Assembly: GCA_018398765.1 (NCBI GenBank) | Contig: JAHBMJ010005514.1 | Location: 1 to 24,578, forward strand | DNA from: Chromera velia | Taxonomy: Eukaryota > Sar > Chromeraceae | Direction of reading: 5' to 3' | Length of the DNA: 24,578 nt | The notes under the pieces: model-generated | The model's input: the letters and a program-made list of their open reading frames with translations, nothing else | What the model was told of the DNA's origin: nothing | Databases searched by the model: none | In this document: one piece after another, positions 9,237 through 19,500 of the stretch | How positions within the stretch are numbered: the stretch's first letter is position 1 | How the letters are laid out: each line of letters opens with the position of its first letter | Made by a program: the position numbers and the translations under genes

Positions 9237-9779
9237 GTAACCAGTACACAGTACGGTTAGGAGTAACGAAAGTAGGATGGTTACTAGGCAGCCGCTAAGC
9301 TGCCCGGTTACCAATTTTGTGGTTACGGTAGTAGTGTTCCAATGGTAGTAGTAATAGCTAAAAACAGGCAGATTTGGCCATAACCTGAATTAAACTTAAC
9401 CTACAAAACCAATTTTAGACTAGTAAGAATCATATCTTTGGCATTTATTAAAAGTTCATTATAGTAAAATTCAATATTCATCATTTTATGACTGAACTCT
9501 AACTGGTATATCACTATATATCACTATGTATAGCATATTATAGCATATATAATTTGACTATGATTATTTTAGGGCTTTAAACTGCTAGTGAGTTAAATTG
9601 TTAGGCTTTAAAATAGGTCTAGCAACTGTTTTTACCAGAGTTTTCCCTTGAACTACCATGGTAGTGGTATACGCCTTCAGGTCTGCCGGTTACCATCTCA
9701 TGGTTACCAAATTGACGGTTACTCGCTACTCGCTAAAAGGGGCTGGTAGTAACTCCTAACCGTACTGTGTAGTAACCAG
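9237..9779. mobile_element. MITE-like element, copy 2 (9245-9771), with 8-bp target duplication
   Basis: The 527-bp element is bounded by perfect direct repeats GTAACCAG at 9237-9244 and 9772-9779. Its ends are inverted repeats of 23 bp with one mismatch (22/23), beginning TACACAGTACGGTTAGG. Subterminal GGTTACC/GGTTACT motifs recur on both sides, and the core is AT-rich without any reading frame. It shares its terminal core and several internal phrases with the copy at 6164-6677. An 8-bp duplication is the size typical of hAT and some other cut-and-paste DNA transposons, but the terminal bases do not look like classic hAT ends, so the superfamily is open. Confidence 0.92.
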
Positions 9780-10276
9780 AACAGAAGGAAGAGACGAAAG
9801 ACGTATAGGCCAGATGCTAGGAACAAACTTTAAGTCAATGCCCCCCCCTATCATCATCATCATACGCCATCCCATCGGCCTATAAATAGGCGTCTATCGT
9901 TTTGCGGCAACGCACGACTCGCACGAGGCAGTTCAGTTCTTAACAACAGCAGTCTAGAGTGTATAAACAACTTTTGAAGCTACCAAATAATAATGAATTG
10001 TACCCACTATAACAATAAGCTACAATATCCTTAATTATTATGTATAGATGTTCGCAGTTGGCTAGGTCGACGGGCTTATTGACTGATTGGGACCAATCAT
10101 TGGGTTGAGCATCCTGTTGCAGGCTGTCTCTCTAGCTGTCTCTTTTTGGAAAAGGCAGCGGCTTCAAAGATAGGGGTCCTGTATGGTCCTGTGTTGTCTA
10201 TGACAGGAGAGGTTGGCTCAGGTTGCGACTTGCAAGGAAAACGGAGAGGTTGCATACAAGAGCAGCTGTATCATTT
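9780..10276. other. intergenic segment with TATA-like palindrome and 3' flank of the - strand gene
   Basis: No open frame is seen. There is a CAT-repeat at 9850-9863, the TATA-like palindrome below, and a short AT-rich stretch at 9970-10050. The part nearest 10277 should contain the 3' UTR of the large - strand gene, but I found no clear AATAAA signal on that strand. Confidence 0.5.
9879..9890. promoter_or_regulatory. TATA-box-like palindrome
   Basis: CCTATAAATAGG is a near-perfect palindrome containing TATAAATA and sits in a locally GC-richer stretch. No gene starts downstream on the + strand, and the - strand reading points into the MITE. It could be a promoter left from a retroelement or LTR, or chance. 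Confidence 0.3.
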
Positions 10277-12440
10277 TTAATCTTCTTCCTCTAGCAAATC
10301 CTCATCTTCATCTTTTTTTTCTTCTTCTAAATTTTGTGGACCTTCACTTCCTCCTTCTTCGTCCTCTTCTTGTCCCTTCTCTGCATCCTCCTCCTCCTGA
10401 CTTTCGCCTGCCAGCTCCTCTCCCCCTCCCCCCTCTCCCTCTTCTTCCTCGTCGTCGTCATCCTCAATGACGCGAATGCCTGACAGCCTGGAGCCCCTGC
10501 CTCCCCCTCCCCGCCTCCTGGATCTCTGACTAGACACAGACATGCAACTCGATCTGCCCCCCCCACCTCTTCTACTGAGGGGCATCGCCTCAGCCTCGGC
10601 CTCGTCCTCTTCTTCTTCCAAATCTTCAACATTCAATCCACGCATAACCTCGGAAGGCTCAGCAGAATTCCCGGCGAGGTTGTTGTTCACATCGGCGGCC
10701 CCGCTCTCTTGGGCACGCGCACGGGTGACTCTCTGGGGCGCCGGGCGGGGTTGACGTTGCCCCCCTCTGCCTCTCATTCCACCTCCACCTCCTCTTGCTA
10801 CCCTCCCTGCCTGACTCCTTCTCTGCCGCCCTCCTGCCCTTCCATTGGCCTGCCCTGGGTCTGCCTCCTCTTCTTCCTCCTCACCCTCTTCTTCTTCCTC
10901 TTCCTCTGCCTCCTCTCCCTTTTGCCGCTGCTGCTGTTGGCGGGAACGTCTAGCGGAGGGGTCAGGGGGGCGGTAGAGAAGGGGCTCTAGTCTTCTCGCC
11001 AGGCGAGAAGGGAGGATGGAGTCGTTCAGCACGCACAGCGCGAGCCTGTCCAATTCAATCTCGGGCCAGAGTTTGGATCTGTCCTCTTTCTCTGCTGCTG
11101 TGAGGAGCCCAGTCGAGGCTCTCCTGTTCTTCCCCCCTCCCCCCATCTTGGCAGCAGTGCCTGTGCGGGTCCTCCCGAGAGAAGCCTTGGGGACCTCTGC
11201 GGTCGATGCTGCTGCTACTGTCGAGGCCACACTGCTGCCGGGTGCAAATGTGGAGGCAGTGAGGGTGTCAGGAGGTTCAGAGAACCAGGGAAGGTCGACA
11301 GGGGAGACGGCGGAATCTGCAAAGTCTGGATCCCTTCGGAGACCCGCCACGTTGGCTGTTGTGGGGTATCGGGAGATTCTGTATCGGAGGGCGAAGTCAA
11401 TGAGGAAAAGAACGTGCGCAAACGCATGGGGGGAGAGGGAAGCTCGAGCCCACAGTGCCTCGTCTGGCATCACGAAGTCTCTGCTCATTTGAGAGCACAG
11501 AGACCGACGCACTTCTTCGAGAAGCGACCGAAGACAACCCTGAAGGCCTTCACTTAGGAAATTAGAGGGCAAGGGGAAAAATTGAGGAAAGGGGGACCGG
11601 TAGGAAACAGCAGCAGAAGCACTGACGTCCTCCATTTGCGAATCGCCTCCCTCCCCTTCCTCTGGAGAAGCAGCAGACTTTTGTTCGACTTCCCTTTCAG
11701 AAACCGAAAAGCGGCTTCCTCTGTGGGTCAATTTTTGTTCCTCCTCATCCTCCTCATCTTCTTTTGTTGGAACGTCCTTAGCGTCGGATTCGGAGCGAAG
11801 AGAAACGGAAAGACTGGACACCTTGAACCGTTCTCCCCCTTCTTCCCTGAAGGCAAAGGGATTTGAGAACATTCTCCGTAGCACGCCGATCACATCCGCT
11901 CTTTCTGCTTCCATCTTTACATCTCTCTCCCTCTCTCTCTGAGAGGCATCCTGAAGGCCGGGTGGGGAATCGGCCTGCTCTTGCGTCTCCCCTACCAGAG
12001 TGCTGGGTTGAGGTTGAGACATGGGGGATGGGCAAGGAGACGGGGATGGAGACGGCGAACGGTCGTTGGAGTTACACCTGCCTGACGGGGCCGCGCCTGA
12101 TTGAGGCACTTCTGCTATCACCTCGCCCCCCTTCCCTTCCTTCTCCTTCTTTTGTTTGTCTTTGCCTTCATGAGCCTCGATGGCCTCTTGCAAGAGGGCC
12201 TCCCTCTCTTGCACAGAGGGCGCAACTCGCAAAACCATCTGAATGAACTCACGCACCCCCCCCTCCCCCTCATGCTGATTCCCTGTCGTCCCCTCCGGCC
12301 CCCCTTTGTCCTCATTTCCCTTTCCATTCGGAGGCCCCCTTCCTCTGCTGGTTCTTCTCGAGGGTGACAGGGGAGGCGGAGGGTCCAGAGGGAGAAGCAC
12401 AGAGGGCCGGTATCTCTTGGAGGACAGAACGGCCTCCATC
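10277..12440 (-). CDS. exon B: terminal exon with C-terminal helical domain, RGG box and acidic tail
   Basis: Acceptor CTGTGTGCAG; the first base completes a Trp codon with exon C. The exon encodes 720 residues and TAA. Disordered Glu/Ser sequence is followed by an ordered segment (EGLQGCLRSLLEEVRRSL; WARASLSPHAFAHVLFLID; ALRYRISRYP) reminiscent of the C-terminal helical region of WSTF/RLT-type proteins, and by an IELDRLALCVLNDSILPSRL helix. It ends with an RGG box (GGGGGMRGRGGQ) and an acidic tail. An in-frame ATG (12437-12439) follows the acceptor, but it is internal in this model. Confidence 0.8.
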
Positions 12441-15400
12441 CTGCACACAGGCAGGCAATTCATTCTCCTCAGAAGCAGACACAGGGAAAACATCTAGCAC
12501 CATACACCACAAGATTCGAAAATGGGGAAGAAGAAAAGAAGGCATCAACGCTGGACTGTAAAAGCGCAGAAACTGTTTTCAAGAAAAGCAGCGGTTAAAA
12601 AAGTGGTTGAAGTGGGGGAGGAAAAAAAAGAGCCTGTATGTGCGGATCAGATGCGAAAGAGGGGCCGTCAAAGCGTCAAACTTCAATTTCGTTTCGTCAA
12701 CCTCCCGTTTTCATATCCGAACGTGAAGGAGGAAGACATTTTGCTCTCTTTTCCACGTGTACAGACCTAGGTGCCCCCATCATCATGCAGATAATTATTG
12801 TGGCTGTCGACTGACCATTCCTTCCTCTCTTCGTCTCTCCAAGTGCTGCCCGTCGCCTGCTTCCTCTTTGAGACAGAGGAGGAGGACCCTCCTGTTTTCC
12901 ACGTAATCTGCCCCCCCGCTCCCGCTGCAGCGACACCAATCTCGAGGAGCAAACAACGCATCCGAAAGAACAATAAAACCTCGGGGGCACTGCTCACTTC
13001 ACTGCCTACCCTGCTTCCACTTCTTTTCTCCATACCGAAACGTTCGGACGGAAAAAGCAATTCTGGTTCTTGTTCATCATCATCAGACCTCATCGTCTGC
13101 TCTCGTTGGAATTTCTCCAACACACGGCGACGAATCAGAACCAATTTGGATCGTTCGTTTCTGTTCAGAAAGAGGAAGGCACGAGTCAGCGTGGAGAACA
13201 CCCCAGCGCGGGGCAGCGGAAAAAGCTGACGGACTGGACGGAGAAGGAGAGCCTGTGCATGTTCCCTCTCTCTCTCATCAAAATTCTCTTCCCTCTTCCC
13301 CCCCTCTATTTCTTCCCGCATTTCCCTCTCCACCCCACACCACCGGGAAATCATATCTTCCTGTGAGATTAACATCTGCCTCGAATGCCTCGGACTAGGC
13401 CCTGAGGAGCATACGGGATGAGTCAGACAAAAGTCAGGGACGATCGACACAACACCACCAGCCTCGGCAGGTACACCCAGGCCGGGGCGGCGCCATTGCG
13501 GCGGCGGCCAGAGAAAGTCTGGCACTTTCGGTTCTTTTCTCTGCAAATGGAGGAGAGGTAAAGCGTGTGCATCCCCAAACACCCACGGCTCTTCAGCCCG
13601 ACTCCTTTCTGCTTGGACTTTTATCTGCTGCAGCTGCTTTACTCTCGGGGAACGGGAAGAAAAGATTTCGGGCCCCCGTCCCCTCCCCCCCCTCCCCCTC
13701 CCACGAGCAACCCATGCACCCCGGTAAGGATGGTGGGTGGCAGGCTGCACTGCGGGTGTGCGTCGGGACGCTGTGTGTGCCCCTGCCTGTGTTGCTGCTG
13801 CGACCACAGCCAGCCGCAGCGCCGCAGCGTCACTCGTGAGGGGCTTCAGGGACAGCTTGTCAAAAAGACCTAAAGGCCCGCTGAGGGAACACGTGAATTG
13901 GGAGACACGGCGGGTCAGTCCCTCGAGAAGAATTCTCTCACTTTCGTTTTGACGTGAAAGGCCCTGTGATATCAGAGCTACCAGGTTAGACGGAGGCGTG
14001 GGTGGGAGACGATTCGTAGAACGGCTACTGCTAGGGGATACTTTCGATCTTCCCCCCACCGCCTTCTTCCCTGTGTTTGTGTAAAATGACCAGCTTCTGC
14101 GAGCTCCATTTTCCCCTCCACCTTCGTCCTCCTCACCCCCCTGTTGAACCCCCCCACGCCCACGACGAGAGCCGATGCCTGGCAAGACGAGGGACTCTCC
14201 TGGGTCTGCTTCTTCCACTTTCACTCTCATGCGACTCCGCAAGCCCATTCTCATTCTCCTCAGCTGGCTGCTGTCCTCCGCTTGCTCTGCTGACTCTCTT
14301 TCTCTTTGTGTTCCTCTCATCCCCATGGTTGGCGACTGGTGCACGCCTTTTTCTAAAAGCCTGCGAGAATCGGGGGGCGAGAGGAAGGAGGATGAGTGCA
14401 AAGGAGCCCGGGATGAGCTCGGTTCTCTCTTCACTTTCTTTGTCGCATCTTCTCTCTCCATATCGTTTTCTCCATTCTCACCCTCTCGCTCAAACTCCCC
14501 CCCACGCTCTACAGGCCATACAGGCACCCCTGACAGAGTCGCGGAATCACCCCCGAAGTCAGACACATCACAGAAACGACGCACAAGGCTCCAAGGATCT
14601 TTCCGGAGCTCCTGCGCCTCCTCATCTGTCCATCCCACTGCGGCTTCCACACACTTCTCTAGAGAAGGGTGGAGAGGAAGAAGAAGATCCTTCTCCTTCT
14701 CCTCCCCTTTCTCCTTCCTCTCTTCAACCTCCATCCTCCCCTCTGTCTCCACTAATCCCTCCCCCTCCCTGTCCCTGAATCTCAACCAATGTCGCCTCTC
14801 TTCTGCTGCCTCCAGTGCGATCTTTGCAACGGCCCGAGCCAGAGGGTCTCTGAGGACTGCCTCAGGGTCGACCAGCCGGTGTTCGAGGAAGAGGAGGTCG
14901 GGGTCGAGACGGGACTGCCAGAAGGCGTCTCCCCTCCTGTCTCTGCCCAGAGGCTGCCACTCTGTCTCGGCCTCAGCCTCCAATAAGGGGAGAAACCGAC
15001 GCTGCACGCAGGCTCCCCCCCACAAGATGCATGCAGACACTTGCACATAACTGTACACACACAAAGAAAGACGTAAAAAGGAGAAGGAAGGCAAGTGAGG
15101 AGGTGAGGAAGCGGAGGAACAGACATGCAGTGAGGATCAACCGGGAAGACGAACAACAACAATGTAGAGAGAAGAGAAGTGCAAAGCCTGACCAGAGTCT
15201 TGGTCGAGAGTGTGAGAAAGGCCAAAATCAGAAACAAACTGAGAGACAAAAACCTAGCGAAAACCACAGCAAGACATCATCGCCATGCAGACCGACATAG
15301 TGTCCTCACTTCACTTCACTCACAATTGCAAAAACTCGGCATTTCGCGTCCACGTACTCGCTCACTCTCGCGTGGTACTCTTGGAGCGTCTCCAGTTCTG

Positions 15401-15610
15401 CATTGACGCACGCAAAGAAAGATGTAGACAGAAGAAGTCGTGAGAACAGAACAGTCTGTGAGGTCTGCGAAAGGAAGAGAAACAGGGACAAGAAAGACAG
15501 AGACAAAAAAACAAGAAGAGAAATACGATGAGATAGAGAAAAAGGAGATGGACACAAGTAGCAAACAAAGAAATTCACCAACGGGTTTATGAGCACGCCC
15601 TTAATGAACG

Positions 15611-15652
<42 letters not shown>

Positions 15653-16482
15653 CCAACCATCTTCATCTTCCAGCCTCTTCCTTCCCTTGTCGTAGAGAAT
15701 CGCGAAGGTGGGTGCGCGTCCCGAAACCCTTAGATTCATCAGCTTCTTCAAGTGACGGTCTGCTTCCATCCTCTCTGCCTCTTCTCTCGCCTCATCTTCG
15801 TCTTTGTCCCCTGCTTTCTCGGCCTCTCCCTCCCCTTCTCCCCCCTCCGTCTCCTTCTCGCTCGGATTTCTGATGGCAAAACGGCGTCTGTCAATCTTCA
15901 GAGACAACACAGAGGAGGGGAAAGGAGCTGCACGAGGACCAAATAAGGCGTCCCTCAAAACTTGCACCTGCGCTTCCTTCTCCCCATCGTGACTCGAAGA
16001 GGAGGGGGAAGACGAAGGTAGGAGCTCCGCTGTCTTCTTTCCACCCACTGCCTTCCATTTTTTTCCTCCAGGAGGAGGAGCGAGAGGCTCCAGTTCTGAA
16101 GCATCATCGGCTGGGGGGCTCTCCTCTTTTTGAACTCCGACTTGTCCCTCCATAGAGTCCTTTTTCCCCTTCTTGCCCTCCCCCTGTTCCCTGATCACCT
16201 CTCCCTCCTTCTTACCCTCCCCCTTCTTTCGTCCCCCCTTCCTCTCCCCAGCAGCAGAATCGGCTGGCAACTTCAGAAGAGCGCGTGCACTCTCGACAGA
16301 CGTTTCCCAAGAGTGAAGTATCAGAGCGTCCTTCTCCTCCTCATTGCCTTCCTCTTCTCCAGCTTCACCCGCCTCCTTGCCCGCAGCCGCAGCAGGTTTT
16401 CGGATGGTCATGGCTTGTCGGAGCTCTTCGAACCCGAGGCGCTTGAACAGAGGAAGAATCAACTCAGACTGCACCACACACA

Positions 16483-16544
<62 letters not shown>

Positions 16545-19500
16545 TTGAAAGACAGACTGACAGAGAGACAGACACCAGAGAACTTCCCCGCATTAACACA
16601 TTGCCCCAGACAACCCCCCCCCTTTTTGCACCCCTTGACAAAAAAGAAAGAAAACCTTCCTTTCATCGACGAGACTCCCTCCATCTTGAGGGCACCCCAT
16701 GCACGCGCTCTCTCAACGCCCCCGCCTTCCTCCCTCCGTCCTCACCCCGCCCCCCTCCGATGCACATCCCACACCCAATCCACTCACTCACTCACTCATT
16801 CACGCATGCACGCACTCACTCACTCTCTCACTCACTCACTCTTGCGTTCATGATCTTGGGTTCCAGCACGTCTCTCATTCTCGTTTCCTCTGCCTGCACG
16901 ATCTGCAAGAATAAAAAGAAAGAAAGAAAGAAAGAAAGAAAGAGAAAGAACATAGGGAGAGGAAGGAACACGGACGTAGGAGGTTCCCCCGTCCTTCCGT
17001 ACGCAAAACTGTAGTAGAAGACCTCACACCTCGAGCAAAAAGAAAAGCCTCGCCTCGGAAAGGACAGAAAGAAGAACTACGAAGAGAAGGAAAAAACAAC
17101 AGGGAAGAGAAGCGAAGGGAAGGACATTGCTGGACTAAGCAGGGAAGGCGATGACGTGCAAAGCGCTGACTACCGAATTCATTTTTTGTATCGACACCCG
17201 CGCACGTACGTCTTCTTCAAGGAAGCCAGAGAGAGACCGAAAGCCAGCGCATGAATGAAAGATAAATGGTGCACAAAGCCTGAGCGAGCGAGTCCTCTCA
17301 GGGAAGGGAAGGATTTTTTTACGAAGAAATCGACCTCAAACTTACGCACTCATGGATTATCTACCTATTCCCCTGCTGCCTGACCTTTCTTAAGGACCGG
17401 AGCCGTGTTTGTTGAAAGCTCATCAGCGCTCTGCGCACACAAACAAAAGAAGCAAATGATTTGAACAATCGTTCCGCCCGACTCGTTAAGTCCACTCGCG
17501 TGGGCAGTCAGTCTGAGTCGCTCTTTCCCGACTGGGAACTTCACACACCTACAAACAGTCTGTCTGACTTCTGCTAAAAAAGCATAGCCGCGGATGCAAT
17601 ATGTCGTAGGCAGGCAAGCTTGCAGTACGACAAATCAAAGACACAAACCCTCCCTCATTCAGAGAAGTATTGAAAGGGGGTCTCTTCTCTCTTCAAAGAC
17701 CGTAGAACGAAAGACGATGCCAAAATGCAAACCCAACGTCGCCCCCCCCCCCCCAATGATTTTCCCAGAAAGAAGCTGAGGCTCTCTCTTTCTTTTCTGA
17801 AGCAAACTCACTCACTGGTACTTTCCTTGCTTCCAGTCTGTCTTTAAGATTGGCGGGGGGCTGACCTGAATACCGGTGTCTCCACACAGATCTCCACGAG
17901 AGCGGAGAGAAGAACGAGACGATCAGACCCGGAGAGACCCAAAAACCCCGAACCTTCAGAAGACTCCAATTTCCGAATCACCTCCCGAATCGGTTTCTTC
18001 TGCATGAAGCAAAGGGAACAAAGAAGGACATATTAACTAACACCACACAAGCAGAACGGCAAAAGAATTAAACGGGTTTGTGGACTATGTAAAATCAGCC
18101 TCTTAAACTATTTGTGTTCATCATTTTCATTCATTCTGTCGTTTGCTCTTGTATCGTAATTTCCGATTGATCTTCAGGTGCTTGACACTTAAGCGTCTGT
18201 ACCCTTTGCCTTCGAGGGTGAAAGGAGACAATTCAGGCAGAAGACAAACAGAGTATACATTCCTCCCTTCTCCCCCCGTTTTTTCCCCCACACACAAGGT
18301 GGCACCTACAGTACCACTCACTCACTCACTCACTCACTCACTCACTCAGTCCTTCACTCCCTCACTCACTCACTCAGTCCCTCACTCCCTCACTCACTCC
18401 CTCACTCACTCACTCACTCACTCACTCCCTCACTCCCTCACTCACTCGCTCACTCACTCAGTCCCTCACTGACAGACAGACTGACGTCTTCAAGAAGCAC
18501 ATCGTCTCTCTCGAGGAAGTGATCGATGGTCTGCATGCATGGATGCATGGATGCAGGGTTGAGTGAGTGCATCACTCAGTCAGTCAGGCAGGAAGCACAG
18601 AGACAGCATGCAGGCAAAGACATGGTCGAAAAGAGGAACGGAAACAGATAAATGGACAGAATCCAGAAAGTACTCAGGATCGGAGTGAGCAAAACTCAAA
18701 AGAGAAACGCGATGACGTTGCCTAACCAGACAGAAGAAGCTGCACTTCTCTGCTCTGAAACTCCAAAAGAATAAAGAGGCGTTTTGTCATTTCAGTCGCC
18801 TTCAAGTTTTGGGTCTTTTGAACCCCTCAGAAAGCAAAAAAAAAATTCCTACCCCCAATTCCAAAAAGCAAAGCAAACTCTGACGGACATCCGCAGCTTC
18901 AAATGGCCAAGTCAAAGGGTTCAACGGCCGGATGGCGAATGCATCGTACTCGTTGAATCTGCGCGCACGTCGAGAGAGAAGAGGCGAACCGGTGCCGCGA
19001 GAAAGATTGGAGACAGAGAGAGAAACAGAAATCCATAGACGCACATCTATGCAACATTGAACATGATCAGCGAACTGAAACAGATTTCCACTTCCCGATT
19101 TAAAAAGAGCGGATGCTCTCCCTCTCCCTCGTTGACTGTTCGTATGCCTTCCCCCCCCCGCCCCGCCCCCAAACTTCCGCGTCCTCTGAGCTACCTTCCT
19201 TTAGACGCAGCTCGGAGGAGACAGATAACCGTCCAGTGAAACAGAGGAGGGTCGGAGTTCTGCACACGAAGAGGGAAACCCGACAAGAGAATCAAAGAGT
19301 GCAGGGGAGGATCTGAAATCGGCACAAAAAAACAAAATGCATCATGCAGAAACGGACTACAAGAAGCGTCTCCACGCGATTCATTAAGTGGATACAATAA
19401 AAAAAAAAGGTTGCAGAGGTGTACACGAAAGGAAACAAAGAGAGATGACATTGTTGCGTTATGCTTTCTCTCTCGCACCCCATTTCCGTTTTTTATCCCA

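Noticed and set aside
12522-12770. 82-codon + strand frame, Lys/Arg-rich
   Set aside because: It lies inside the C-B intron on the opposite strand, has no recognisable domain and a composition expected from pyrimidine-rich intron DNA.
16130-17014. Long + strand frames rich in His/Thr/Ser and Arg/Glu
   Set aside because: They run through (CA)n, (GA)n and (CTCA)n microsatellites and are antisense to exons E and F.
17809-17865. Possible exon reading VSPPPILKTDWKQGKY with donor GTGAGT
   Set aside because: Its acceptor AG is the end of exon J, whose coding content is far stronger, and exon J joins exon I in phase without it.
19260-19308. Longer version of exon L starting at the ATTTCAG acceptor
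   Set aside because: That start needs a phase-1 partner, while exon M ends in phase 0 at a perfect GTGAGT. The nearer GTGTGCAG acceptor has a better pyrimidine tract and the correct phase.
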